Shown here in pieces: positions 41,529-53,621 of a stretch of DNA of 64,000 bases. The stretch is from Cryptomeria japonica (lineage: Eukaryota > Streptophyta > Pinopsida > Cupressales > Cupressaceae). A model generated the notes under the pieces. That model ran no database searches. It saw only the letters and a list, made by a program, of their open reading frames with translations, and was not told where the DNA came from. The stretch spans positions 63,608,614-63,672,613 of the forward strand of contig NC_081408.1 in assembly GCF_030272615.1 (NCBI RefSeq). Direction: 5' to 3'. The stretch's first letter is position 1. Each line of letters starts with the position of its first letter. A program made the translations under genes and the position numbers.

Positions 41529-43396
41529 CAGAACAGAGGTAAAAAAATGTAGTGTTTACTTGAAATTTGTTGTGTTTTTGCATTTTGTTTTCTGTTCTTT
41601 GGATTTTGGTACTAATTATCTATGCAGAATCTTGGCATATGCATGGAAAAGGCAATAAATGAAACTACTAACACATTTTGTGCAGGTTCGATAGTCAAAG
41701 ACTAAACATATCAAACTTCTAACTTGGGTTTTTTTTTGCAGGTTGCCTTGGAGAAACAACTAAACTTGGTGTTTGTCTTTAATGTTTTAGGCACCTAGTG
41801 ATTTCTAAATAGGTTGGAATGAACATGTTTTTGCTTTGATTATTGAGTGTGACATTGGAGTAGGAGAGTATGCTCTCATCCTTCTTAGGGTGATCAGAAA
41901 TCCAGATCTTTGATAGCATGCTCGTGTCTTTGATTGTGTGTCATCTTTAGAGGGCCTGCCTTCCCGACCATTTGCTTTTGCAAGCAAGTGATAATCGTGA
42001 GAAGGGAACGACCCAAAGTGAGTATGGCTAGAATACCTTGGCATTCTAACTCACTATAAACAAATACTTGATGGGCGAAAGCTTTGAAGGAAGAGTTGCG
42101 TGGGAATTGCAGTTACTTGGGAAGTGATGACCCTTGAACTCTTTCTCATATCAACATCTAAGTAGGGCCTCTTGGTCTAAATCGTGCTTGCACGACTACA
42201 TTTGTTTGGTATCTTGGTGCGCTTAATGTCTCAACCACGTTTGTGTGACATCAAGGAGTAACACTTAACAGAAATCCTTACTAAACACCTTGTTTTTAGA
42301 GACCAAAAACCTTTCTAGTTGCTTGAGAAGGACAAGTTCGGATACTTGGAAGAGATACTAAGTTTGCCATGGGGAGATTTCCATGGGGACTAATGCTTGG
42401 CTGCCCTGAGAAGTGAGTGCCATGGAGGGGAGCCCGTGGGGTCAAGCATCTATGTATTCTCCTTGAATCCCATAATGAGTCTACCTCTTAAGTACCTAAT
42501 GTCTTTGCCTACCATAAGAAATGTGGAAGTGAGCATGATTGTCTTGAGTCTAAGTTGTAATATCTTGTATTCTTTGCTTGTCAAAAGTTGAATTGCATCT
42601 CATCTCAAGAACCAAAATAAGTTGATCCAACATAAGACTAAAACACAAGACACATTCATCCAACAAAAGTTTTACAAGATTCAAAACTTATCTTCAAACA
42701 TGATTGTCAAACATTGTTCAAAATCTTGTCTTAACATTCATGTCACTTACATTTAGGTTCATCCTAGTTTGCATTTTGCAAAGTTCATTGTCAACTACCA
42801 AGGTTAGGTTGCACCTAAGTCATACTCCTTTGCATATCAATAAGGGTCATCTATTTTGCATGTGTCCTCCTGCATTAAAGTCATATCATTGTCATACATT
42901 TGCATTTGTATACCCTAAGTCTCTTCAATAAGCTTAGGTCATTACCACATCATATTAAAGTCATTATCACATCGTAGCAATTGTCTCTTTGCATATAGTG
43001 TCAAAACTAGGTTTTGTTATACTTGAGTAATCCAAATCTTAGATAAACCTTAAGTCATTGTTAGGAAGTCTAGACCTTATCAAACCTTTTCTCTTTATGT
43101 CATCAATGTCATTTGGTCAAACCTAGCTTAGTATCCAAGCATATAGGGGAGACATTGTCATCTTGTCCTTTTGTCACTTGGTCCTTTTGTCCTTTGAGGT
43201 CTAGATATCATTTCAATTTCCTAAGGGTCTCTTTTAGATTTTCATCCAAAAAGTTTGTCAAAATCTTCAAAAACACCAAAAACATAGGTTGCATTCTTGC
43301 CATAGATTGCATTTTCATTTATTTAGTTTGCATTTAGTCGCATATCATACATTATCCTTGAAAAATTCCAAAAAAATATTGCATTTGCATAGTGAC
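41529..43396 (+). other. Element D leader without recognised gene
   Basis: About 1.9 kb between the tandem repeats and the long reading frame. Only short open frames without recognisable motifs. Probably untranslated leader or decayed gag. Confidence 0.5.
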
Positions 43397-46237
43397 ATGT
43401 CTATTGAAACAAGGTTCCAAGCACCAATGATGCAACAAAGTTTGACATATCAACCGACAATGCAATCACAATTATATCCAACCCAACAACAAGGCAATAT
43501 TGATCAAACTTTTTATGATGAAACAAATCTCCAAATACAAAAACTAGAGCAGAAACTAGCTCAAGAAGAGGAGATTTTGGAACAAAGAGTGAAAAACATT
43601 GAGAAGAATAGATCACAAATGTCCAAAATGTTTCAAAAATTTCCAGGTCGAAATCTAAAGATTGAGCCAATTGATGTAAGATCTCTTCTTGAATGATCAG
43701 ACATACCAGCTCTCCTCTCACAAATAGAGATGATGAAACAATTTCAAGAAAAGAGACAACATCAATTTCAACATTATGTGCCTCTACATCAAGAACAAGA
43801 AGGTGTTTACTATCAATCAGATTTTCAACCAATACAACCAATGGTTCAACCAATTGTTCAACATATACAACCAACACAACCAATGGTCCAATTTCAACAA
43901 TATGTCCAACCAACTATACAATGTCCACAAATAGTTCAACCAATGGTGGAATATCAACAAGTTCAATCAACATATCAATGTCAACAACAACAACCAAACA
44001 TTCAAAAACAAAGGTTGCAACACACACCAACCCAAGTTTCAAACATGTCAGAACAATTGAACCAAATCCAATATCAAAATATGATATCAGACCAAAACCA
44101 AATTCTTTCCAAACACGTTCAAATTCCAAATACTACTATGTCAAAACCTTGAAAGAAAGGTGGCTTTATTGCAATGATCTTAAGGAAACTACCAAGTGAG
44201 TTCTTTGAGGAAGATCAAGATAATACACCTATGTCTAGCAATGCCTCATCCCCCCACAAACAAATTGACTCTCCAGTGGCATCTATCCCTACACCTCTAG
44301 AAGTTTCACAAGAACCTTCCATATTGTCCTCATCAAACAATACACCCAAGGATGAAATTATCCAAGAGCTATCGATAATTGATTGCCAAGATAATCCAAT
44401 TCATGATGCACATCCTTTTCATGTTTTAAAAATACAAGACCCAATGCCACCATGCACTTTATTGCCATTACCTATTTTAGAGGACCCCATTCGAAGTCCC
44501 TCTTCCTCATGTTCAAGCATTGATTCCTTGCCAGAATCCATCACAAATGTTCAAAGTGCGTTTCCTTCATGCCAAAACATTGATTCCTTGTTAGAATCCT
44601 CCATGCATATCCAAAGTCTAACCCCATGTCAAGAGGATAATTTAGAGCATAAAGAAACGCATGTTAAAACAGATCAAGATCAAGATCCCGAAACCTTATC
44701 ATCCCATCCAATTGTTGACCAGGATCTCATCTTCCCAGAAACTCATGATGATTCCCCTATTCTTGTCCATCCTATCCAAATTCCTATTGACACTCCATTC
44801 CCTGAGCAAGATCAAGATATCCCAGTCCATCCAGTCCCAAATGATCCCCTTCCATTTCATGAACATAATGTCCTTTCAAATCCCACTAACATTCCACTTC
44901 CTAAGAAAGATCAAGATATCCCTTCCATCCTTTCTGATGATCCCATTAAAAGTCAAGAGCAAAGCACCTTTAAAGAGGATTCCAATGATCTTCCTCCTTG
45001 TCAAGATCAAATTATTCCTGTAATTCCTCCACAAGATCCTTGTCTTAATGCTCCATACACACTCCAAGATCACATTTCTTTTGATGATCCCATTATTTCT
45101 CCCATTCCATATCTTGAAGAGCCTATCATTGAACCATGTCCACAACACAATCCTAGTCCCCCTCATAATCCTAGTTCCCCTCATGATTCTAACGTGTCAG
45201 TGTAAGATGTTCATGAACCCTCGACAGGCATAATGGGTTCTTCCACTTTGGTGCAATCCGATCCACTTCAAGATCTCATTATTTCTCTCATATCATATCC
45301 ACCTCATAATGGACTCGCGTCTTCTTCCCAAAGAAAAGAGTATCCTATTAGTCAAGATATTCATAAAGGCAAAGGGGTAGACCTTCACAAGAAAGAACCC
45401 TTCCATATCAAAGAATATACTAATGGTCATGGCTACAGAACTCACACTCAAGGCATTGGTATCCCTTCAAGGTCAAAATCCAAATGTCCACCTTCCCCAT
45501 CATCGCTTCCATCTATTCTAGGTCCCTATATCCCTCCATCTCCTATGCAACATCAACAAAGACACACATCTTGGAGAACCTTCCATCCATCCCCCATGCC
45601 TCCATATCATTCCCATCCACACCGACATTCATTCCCTCTTCCAAGCAATTTGGATGCCAAGTATAAAAGTCATAAGTCTAGCAATCCACATGTATTCAAG
45701 GATCAACATGTCCAATATAATCGACATGTCAACACAAAGAACAATATGATCTATAAAGAAAAAGAAATATCCAAAAGGCCACAAAGACCCACTGAGAAAA
45801 ATAAAGCAAAGTCAAAATATATATGGGTTCCTAAATCCCTTGTGCAAGCAATGCACTCCAAGGAACCACGAAATCATGAAAAATCAAAAACCATGTGGAT
45901 CCCTAAGTAGCTCCTTGAAGCACAAAAGCCTAAAGAAACATCCAACTTGGCATCCAAAATTGCTATTCCTCCATCCAACCCTCTCAAATTTGTTCCTCCA
46001 TCACCTTCTTCATCCGTTTTGGGCCCTTATGTCCCAAAATCCCAAGCTATTCCTCCATCCAAATCTCACAATCTGAGATCCATTTTTCCTCCATCAGTCC
46101 ATCACCCCTCAAGGTGTGTGCCAATGTTGATCTTGCCTTCATTTCCATCCACTGAAGCCCAATTCTTCCAATACCCTACTTACTATCCAATGCATATTTT
46201 CCATCCTTCGATCCCTTTGATCCCATCCTTTACATAA
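43397..46237 (+). pseudogene. Element D long Gln/Pro/Ser-rich reading frame, 946 codons
   Basis: The ATG at 43397 opens MSIETRFQAPMMQQSLTYQP. The frame runs 2.84 kb to the TAA at 46235 with no frameshift and only four stops (43694, 44150, 45203 and 45908). Regions: a coiled coil (IQKLEQKLAQEEEILEQ) near 43530; FQKFPGRNLKIEPIDVRSLL near 43638; a Gln/Val/Pro-rich stretch at 43790-44050 (QPMVQPIVQH); KLPSEFFEED near 44183; a Pro/Ser/Asp repeat region at 44200-45200 (QDIPVHPVPNDPLPFHE); and KSKYIWVPK near 45812 with KSKTMWIPK near 45880. No knuckle, protease or pol motif. Disorder is predicted by composition. It might be a diverged gag; function unknown. Confidence 0.72.
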
Positions 46238-46397
46238 ATCCTTGCCTTAGTTTCATCTCTTTTTCCATGTCCTTATCCTACCAACGTCTTTGAGCATACT
46301 TTTAAAGGTCATGGTCCATTTTTTTTCAAGGCTACTATCCAAACAAAAAGATGCTTGAGTCCTTCTTCCATCCCCTATCATGTGTCCATCTTCTATT

Positions 46398-46473
46398 GAA
46401 AAAATAAAAATACAAAAAAAAAAAAAAAAAGTGAAAAAAAGAAAAAAAGAAAAAAAAAAAAAAGTAAAGAAAA
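46398..46473. repeat. A-rich simple repeat
   Basis: About 75 bp of A runs broken by single T, G or GTG. Antisense open frames across it are artefacts. Confidence 0.85.
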
Positions 46474-47189
46474 ATAATTCGTCCACTGGTGAAAACCTGG
46501 CAAACAGGCACCTTGGGCAAGTATTGTGATGAAAACCTGGCAAACAAGCATCATGCGTAATCTATGAACTTCTTGCACACCACACTTGGGGGCAGGTTTC
46601 CTCCTTCATATCCTATTGCCCTTCACTATCCTATCGAACCCCTGTCATTACCCTTCCTTGTCCTCATGTCCAGATTCCCTTTCCACCTTTGATCTTGACA
46701 AGGCTAACGATCTTCATGAGCATCATGCATCTTGTTTGCAGCTTTTAGTCCATCATAGCTTTTGGTCTTCATCCATTTGCTTATTACAACCTTTCATCCA
46801 TATTCCCTATCTTATTGCAACTTTCTGCCACCATCCCGTATCCTATCCCGACCTTCAGTCCATGTCCCTTATCCATTCTTGGTCTTGCTTATCCTATCCA
46901 TATCTTATCACTATCCATACACTCTTTTTCATTCCTTGATCTTGATCTGACATAGGGACGCAAAATTTAAACATGGTTTCAAAAACCTCTTGACATGTCC
47001 CTCATGCCATGTTCCTGATATACATTGTCATATCCAATCTCTTGTCCCATCATGCAATAGCCCTTGAAAATTGCATCTGTATTGTCTCCATACTAAAAGG
47101 CCTTTGTCTTCCCTCTATCCACCAACATTTTAGCAAGCCTATTTATTCACTTGTCATATTCCTTGCCTTGCTAGACACTGGGGGCAAAA

Positions 47190-47460
47190 TCATGAAAAAA
47201 TGTCATAAAAATTGAAAAATGTCTTGAAAAAAGTCATAAAAATTGAAAAATGTCCCGAAAAAAATCAAAACAATTGAAAAATGTCTTGAAAAAATCCTAA
47301 AAATTGAAAAATGTCCTGAAAAAATCTCTAAAAATTGAAAAATGTCCTAAAAAAAACTCTCTAAAAATTGAAAAATGTCTTGAAAAAATTCAAAAAAAAT
47401 CACATAATGTCCTGAAAAAAAAAATCCCAAAAAAGTCAAATAAAAGTCTTGAAAAAATGA
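47190..47460. repeat. A-rich minisatellite, unit about 30-35 bp
   Basis: Seven or eight variable units containing AAAAATTGAAAAATGTC(T/C)TG followed by an A run and a short spacer. The unit decays toward the right. Confidence 0.82.
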
Positions 47461-47968
47461 ACAAAATATTAAAATTCCAAAAACAAACATTTTGCAATAA
47501 AGTATTCCCTTTATGCATAGATAGATTGCTAAGCATACATCCACCGACACGCATTCCACACTATGCTTTAATGAAATCATGCATTAACAGATGAACTTTT
47601 TCAATCAAATTAAACATTCAAACTGATCCAAATTGTCATATCAATCGAATATCGACATCAACATCATTTGTCCTTGTCACTATTATCATGGGTCTTATAC
47701 AGGGTGTGGTATACTCGAAACCAAACTGTGTCCTGTCTTAGATGGGGTATCACATATCCTGAAACCAGACAGCATGATCATTTTATCTGGACGTTCAACT
47801 TTTGACAATGAAGATCAAGATGTTTGTTTGATTTGTTTGAATTTGTGCATCTTATCTTTTATTGATTTATCTTCAATCATGTTCCTATGTTGCTCGATGA
47901 TGTCACTGAGTGATTTAGAGTGATCGGGATGGTTCATGGTCCCTTTCATGTTTTGGTTGTGATTGTTG

Positions 47969-48343
47969 TTTGTCTGCAATGTGTTTGTCTTATGCAAAGG
48001 GATTGCATTATTGCTCTAGCCTTCATTGCCATGTAGCACCGCATCCATTTTGCCATATCAAATAAAGGTTCTCACCTACTTATGTGCATTTGTGAAAGCA
48101 AGTTTTCCTTCATCTCTAACTATCTTTTGTCTAATTTTTGCTTACTAACATTTCTTCTGTCAGTCTTGGCAATCCGTTCGATCCTATCATTTTCTATCAT
48201 TTTTATCGATAAATTGGCCTCTTTTCTGCATGTTTCCGGCCAATTCCTCGAGGGGGCATGCATATGTCATTATCATTGTCTGGGGCATTTTCATTATTAT
48301 TCTTTGAAACAACGCTTAAAATCACATTGTCTCAAAGAGGGGG
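47969..48343 (+). repeat. Element D internal 3' end, left palindrome arm
   Basis: Repeated in inverted orientation at 49376-49755. It ends with CTCAAAGAGGGGG, the purine tract, which here is followed by an inverted LTR instead of a direct one. Confidence 0.88.
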
Positions 48344-49375
48344 TTGTGGATCTCACCTACAAGTGCACACACATAATTGAAAGCAAGTAGACAAGATTAT
48401 TGATCAAGAGTACTTGAAATTCGATAGTCTGATTACCAATTAGGGATTAGGGGAATATGATCAATTGGGGATTTTGATTGAAGAAATTCATCCAATTTAT
48501 AGACAAATTAGAGAGATGAACAAATTAGCATGATAGTGATTCGAATGGAAATTCAAATCAAGAATAGCAAAATTATGACATGTCTATGACAAATTGCTAT
48601 GCAAGGATTTATGACAATTTATGACAATTTATGACAAATTTCTATGTAAGGATTTATGACAAGATTTTGAAATAGAAATAGACATTTAGGAGAAATTAGG
48701 AGAATTTAGAAAATTAAATTGGAAATAATGACTTGGAAATTAGGAAATTGATGAAAAATAGGTAAATTAATTAATAATTTCTCATTCATTAATTAATTTA
48801 CAAAAATAGGAGGAAATTAATTAGCCAATTAAATAAACATTTAATTGTGACAAGAAGACTTAGGATAAATAAATAATTTATTTAACCTAGAGGGAAAATG
48901 CCAAACAAGATTAAATGAATAAATCATAAAACCTTGGAAGATGAATTAGAAATGCAAGGATGACAATTAGGTCTTGACAAAGGATAGTTGATATCGATTC
49001 GATCATGATTTTGAATTGATAAATGAACAGTGTTGATAAATGATTTGATTGAGATTGGTTGACAAAAATCAATGACAAATTGACCAAATTGACATGATTG
49101 AAAAGGACAAGGATCGATGACGAATCGATCGCAATATGACAAGATTGACAAGGACAAAGATCGACCAAAATCATGATTGAAGATTGTTGTCGACAAGACC
49201 AAATTCGAAGGTGAGATGAATGAAGAATATAGAAGAATGACTCGATGCTCGCAAATGATAAATATCAAGTGCGAATCATAGGAGAAATGTTAATGCGACG
49301 CAAAAACCTAAAATGAGGCAATGCGCAAATGCTAAAGCATGACTTCGCAAGCGTTGACCATTTTTAGGTGTCTAC
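48344..49375 (-). repeat. Element D 3' LTR, inverted and truncated
   Basis: On the minus strand it starts TGTAGACACCTAAAAATGG at 49375 and matches 40098-41074 nearly base for base (an 87-codon open stretch is identical). It stops at GATCCACAACC, lacking about 210 bp of the LTR end. Confidence 0.9.
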
Positions 49376-49755
49376 ATTTTGCCCCTCTTTGAGACAATGC
49401 AATTTTAAGCATTGTTTCAAAGAATAATAATGAAAATGCCCCAGACAATGATAATGACATATGCATGCCCCCTCAAGGAATTGGCCAGAAACATGCAGAA
49501 AAGAGGCCAATTTATCGATAAAAATGATAGAAAATGATAGGATCGAACGGATTGCCAAGACTGACAGAAGAAATGTTAGTAAGCAAAAATTAGACAAAAG
49601 ACAGTTAGAGATGAAGGAAAACTTGCTTTCACAAATGCACATAAGTAGGTGAGAACCTTTATTTGATATGGCAAAATGGATGCGGCGCTACATGGCAATG
49701 AAGGCCAGAGCGATAATGCAATCCCTTTGCATAAGACAGACACATCGTAGACAAA
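49376..49755 (-). repeat. Element D internal 3' end, right palindrome arm
   Basis: Inverted copy of 47969-48343. On the minus strand it runs through AAAGAGGGGCAAAA directly into the LTR start, which is the normal order for an element in minus orientation. Confidence 0.88.
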
Positions 49756-49897
49756 TGCAGATGCTATTTTGAGCAGTGCATTATCATTGGATTTAACCAT
49801 CCAATTGTAGTTAGTGTGACTCTTATTTTGTGATTGAGTAGCAAGCTCTAGGCGGTTGGCCTTTTTGCATGTGCAGACCCCATTTGTATACACTTAC
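49756..49897. repeat. 142-bp duplication flanking element D
   Basis: Second copy of beta3 LTR bases 39956-40097 with four differences. Integrase would give 4-6 bp, so this is far too long for a normal target duplication. Confidence 0.85.
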
Positions 49898-50193
49898 TAT
49901 CTATAGTAGTATCATCAAATTGTGGGTAAGGTTTCCCACCATGGTTTTTCCCCTTACCGGGTTTCCATATCAAAATTTATGTGTCATGTGTTGTGGATGT
50001 TGTTTCTCTTTATGTTTCATGTATTAAGTTAAATAGGTACTGCTATAACTGTTAATCTATTTTACCAACACTTAAGTTTGGTTTATCGGTACTAAGTTTA
50101 AGTTGGAATAATTTGCATTTGGATTATAATTTATTGATAACTAGTTACAACTGATTCACCCCCCCTCTCAATTGTCCTTCCCGGTTCCTAACA
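49898..50193 (+). repeat. Copia beta3 3' LTR, second part
   Basis: Continues the LTR after element D through the shared core (CCCACCATGGTTTTTCCCC near 49938) and the C-rich hairpin near 50148-50177, and ends TTCCTAACA. Confidence 0.88.
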
Positions 50194-50402
50194 CATATCA
50201 CCTCTTACCAGTGATGTCACTGATAGTCTCAATACCTTCTTGTCTTCCACGCCTTCATACTAGTTTTGTCTTCCACCATACCGATTGCCAAGCCTTCATG
50301 TTAAACATCCTTATGTTGGTTCAATCTTATTCATGTCAGGTTGGCATACCCTATCGGTAGCCTGCAATACCTGTTGACATCAATGACAACTCAATGGCAA
50401 CA
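50194..50402 (-). repeat. Copia alpha2 3' LTR fragment
   Basis: On the minus strand it starts TGTTGCCATTGAG at 50402. It is cut at 50194 by beta3. Confidence 0.85.
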
Positions 50403-50620
50403 ATCTCCCCCTTTGGCATTGATGTCAACATTATATTTTCTGGATTCTCTCCCCCCTTTATAGAAATGACAAAGGGAACCTTAGTCGGACACCAATAATC
50501 TCTTCCTTGTCTACACCCAGTTAGGACACAATCTCCCCTTGTGTCCAGGCTTCATGATTCAAGAGTCATAAGATAGTAACAATTGTGGAATCCCCTTGAA
50601 TCATATATCATCCTACTCAT
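50403..50620 (-). other. Copia alpha2 polypurine tract and 3' untranslated stretch
   Basis: Minus-strand CCAAAGGGGGAGAT at 50403-50416 abuts the LTR, and a second purine tract lies at 50447-50460. A perfect 14-bp pairing, TGTTGACATCAATG (50372-50385) with CATTGATGTCAACA (50417-50430), encloses the tract. The minus-strand gene end is at 50621. Confidence 0.8.
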
Positions 50621-52563
50621 TTAAATGCTACCATATGGTGGGACAAATCCCATCTTTTGTCTCAAGTAGTCAAATGGGCCAAAGGAAGTGGCTTGGTAAA
50701 TATGTCAGCAATCTGTTAACCAGTTGGAACATATTCAACAATGACCTCCTTGTCTTCTACCTTCTCCCTCAAGAAGTGATACTTGATTGAAATGTGTTTT
50801 GTTCTTGTCTGCATTATTGGATTCTTGGAGATGTTGATTGCACTTGAGTTATCACACTAGATTGGAATGGGATACAGTATCTCCACCTATATGTCCTTCA
50901 ATGTTTGCTTCATCCATAGCACTTGTGAGTAACATGTAGAGGCAACTATATATTTGGCCTCAATAGTGGATAATGACACCGAGTCTTTCTTTTTGTTGTG
51001 CCTAGATACTGACCGATCTCCTAAGTAGAAAACACCACCACTTGCACTCTTCTGGTCATCAATACATTCTGACATATCTGCATCAGGATAAGCCTGCAAA
51101 GAGAAGTCTCCTTTCTTTGGATACCATAGGCCATAATTGATAGTTCCTTGTAGATATTTGAAGATTCTCTTGATTGCATTTAAGTGAGACTTCTTAGGAG
51201 CAGCTTGGAATCTTGCAACCATGCAAATGACTTGTACAATATCTGGTCTTGATGTTACTAGATAGAATAGACTGCCAATCATAGAGCTGTATAGTGGTTG
51301 CTCGACTTTCGGTGACTCATCTAGTTTGCTCAATGTACAACCAGTAACGATAGGAGTAATTACCAGTTTTATTTCCTCCATTTGAAAATTATCCAACATA
51401 TATTTAACATACATGGTTTGAGAAATGAAAATTCCTTTCTCCTGCTATGAGATTTGCAAACCAAGAAAATAGGACAACTCACCCAACATGGACATCTCAA
51501 ATTTTTTCTTCATCTGATCTAAAAATTCTTTGCACATAATGTCCTTGTCTCCACCAAAGATAATATCATCCACATATACAACCACTATAATCATGTGATC
51601 ACCATTTACCTTGACATACAAGTTACTATGTGAATTCCCTTTCCGGAATCCTTGCTCCTTCAATTACTTGTCTAACCGAGAATACCATGCTCTGGAGGCC
51701 TGTTTCAAACCATACATGGCTTTCTTCAACTGACATACAAAAATCTCATCATCATGTAATAGATATCCTTTTGCTTGTTCTATATACACTTCTTCTTCAA
51801 GGTTACCATTCAAAAATGCAGATTTAACATCCATTTGGTAAACCTTGTATCATTTATAAGAAGAGAAAGCTAAAAACATTCTTATTGCCTCTAACCTAGC
51901 AACCGATGAAAAGGTATCTTATAAGTCAATACCTTCCACTTGAGCATACCCTTTTCAAACTAACATTACTTTATGCCCAATTATCTTGCCTTCTTCATTC
52001 ATCTTATTTCGATAGACCTACTTGGTACCTATGACATCCTTGTCTGCGGGTCTAGGAACAAGTTCCCATGTTTGATTCCTCTCAATTTGTTTCAAATCTT
52101 CATCTATGACATCCACCCATTTCTCCCTTTTTCTAGCTTCATCAAAAGTTTTGGGTTCAAGTTTTGTCATGAGCCAGAGATTTACCTACTCATCATTTTG
52201 GGCTAGTCTTCTTCTGGTTTGCACACCTTCCTTTTTATCTGCTATGATATGTTCTTCGAGATGGGTCTTCTACACATACTGGCTGAAGTTCTTACTTGAT
52301 TTTTCATCTACTGGTTCATTGTCAGATTGATCTTCATGCTCATCATCTGAAACATCAATATAGGGTGTCGGTGCAGATTCTTTCTTATGTAGGTCTTCAT
52401 CTATTCTCACATTTATACTATCAACCATTTTTATCAAATTCTTGTTGTAGCATTTGTAGGCTTTCCTCTTGGTTGAGTAACCCAAGAAGATTCCTTCATC
52501 ACTTCTGGAATCAAAACTTCCTAATCCATCAACATCTCTCTTGATGAAGCACTTACTTCCAAA
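50621..52563 (-). pseudogene. Copia alpha2 pol: RT and RNase H
   Basis: One minus-strand frame over nearly the whole stretch. GYSTKRKAYKCYNKN near 52480 (end of the integrase region); KREKWVDVIDEDLKQIERNQ near 52130; [20 protein letters not shown] near 51840; [17 protein letters not shown] near 51710; catalytic VYVDDIIFGG near 51580; TSRPDIVQVICMVARFQ near 51240; RNase H with PDAD near 51090; LSTIEAKYIVASTCYSQVLW near 50960; and IFTKPLPFGPFDYLRQK near 50690. About eight in-frame stops and a frameshift near 50680. Dead. Confidence 0.9.
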
Positions 52564-53621
52564 TGTTAGGTCCTAGAGACAATTGAGAGGGGGGGGTGAA
52601 TTAGTTGTCAAATGAATTTAAACCAAAAACAACTTAACCAAAACTCAATTCTTAATACCAGTAAACCAAAGTTAATGTTGGTAGATAGTTTATCAGTTAA
52701 TTGTAGTACGGGTAAAGATTAATGCATGAAACAGAAAGATAATAACATCCACAACACATAACACTAGTATTTGTATATGGAAACCCTGTAAGGGGAAAAA
52801 CCACGGTGGGAAACCTTACCCACAATCAGATGATACTACTGTAGATAGTATGTGTATACAATAGGGGGTCTGCACATGCAAAAAAGCCAAGCACCTAGAG
52901 CTCATTTCTCAAACACCAATAGGAGTCACATTGACTACAATTGAATGGTTAAATCCAATAATAATGTACTGCTCAAAATTGCATCTACATTTGTTGGATT
53001 CAATATCGGTGTAGTTTTGATATGTCTTCACAAAACCTTCCTTCTACCTTCAAATGATGTATGTGTGTATAGCTCTTTTTATTCTCACATATACCTTATT
53101 ACAATCCTTTTCCCAATTGCATATCAATCTTACAAATAAGATCTTACATATATACCGAAGCCTAGGACCAAAATGTATAGGTCGGCTTTACAAAAGATAT
53201 TACAATAAAACAATTTACAAGTAAAACAATAACCGATGCAATATCTGATTCAACATGTCAGCTTAATGCATTTACAACACTAATAAATCATCTCCATAGC
53301 GTGTTGTGCTGATTTGAAATAGAAAAGCCTATCGGTGCTTATCTTGGACCTATTTGCCGGTAACAACAAATATGCAAACATGAATATACCAATGAACAAA
53401 TCTCCAAGACTAAGTTTCCAAATGACGTCTTCAATATAACCAAGTGTTTTCCATGTTATTCCAAGTGATGGTGAACAATATATCCTATTGGTGAACAAGA
53501 TACCGGTGACTGTGCATAAGTCACTTGCTTGTCGGTGAACATTGCCAGTTCTCCAAGTGCTAGAGTTGATAAGTGTTGACATCAATGACAAAATCATATC
53601 AACATATCCAAAATACCAACA
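52564..53621 (-). repeat. Copia beta2 3' LTR
   Basis: On the minus strand TGTTGGTATTTTGG at 53621 to CCTAACA at 52564. Shared core near 52790-52825. The hairpin arms GACAACTAA and TCAATTGTC (52579-52608) now have two A-C mismatches. Confidence 0.9.

Larger units (their letters stand above)
46238..47968 (+). other. Element D 3' region, non-coding with simple repeats
   Basis: About 1.7 kb with poly-A and a minisatellite (listed separately) and two copies of GAAAACCTGGCAAACA near 46491 and 46532. No supported gene. Confidence 0.5.
40098..49755 (+). mobile_element. Element D, 9.7-kb pol-less LTR element with inverted 3' LTR
   Basis: A 5' LTR in plus orientation (40098 to about 41284), primer-site-like TGGTGAACCCGATGTG at 41290, one long low-complexity reading frame (43397-46237), and the internal 3' end with purine tract near 48331-48343. 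Then, instead of a direct LTR, it has an inverted and truncated LTR (48344-49375) and an inverted copy of the internal 3' end (49376-49755). No RT, integrase or RNase H motif in any frame. The primer site is not initiator tRNA-Met type, so this is not one of the copia-like families. A Ty3-type large retrotransposon derivative is my best guess. Confidence 0.8.
37466..50193 (+). mobile_element. Copia beta3, 5'-truncated with internal deletion
   Basis: Begins inside gag just after the knuckle (matching CPDRH of beta1), continues through protease, then jumps to RT, RNase H and a 3' LTR (39318-40097 plus 49898-50193). No 5' LTR is present. About 1.7 kb of integrase and N-terminal RT is missing at about 38003. 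The 3' LTR is split by element D. To the right it lies in alpha2's LTR (CATAT at 50194-50198 as the likely target). The left side abuts NA3, so its own left flank was lost. Confidence 0.85.
50194..52563 (-). mobile_element. Copia alpha2, Ty1/copia fragment
   Basis: Minus-strand copy of the alpha family: a piece of 3' LTR (50194-50402) matching 21780-21990, polypurine tract and pol back to the integrase/RT linker, where copia beta2 is inserted at 52564. The rest of its LTR was replaced on the left by beta3, and the rest of the element is beyond the window. It supplies the RT and RNase H of the alpha family that alpha1 lacks here. Confidence 0.88.

Noticed and set aside
43401-43913. 170-codon minus-strand frame
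   Set aside because: Antisense shadow of the Gln-rich frame of element D; Val/Leu-rich because Gln codons are read backward.
46253-46578. Phe-rich minus-strand frames
   Set aside because: Translation of the A-rich simple repeat at 46398-46473.
47190-47460. CRISPR-like regular repeats
   Set aside because: Units are adjacent, variable and A-rich without unique spacers. It is a minisatellite.
40098-49375. Inverted terminal repeats of a large DNA transposon
   Set aside because: The repeats are a direct-orientation 5' LTR and an inverted LTR with a primer-like site and purine tract at the proper places. No transposase and no short target duplication.
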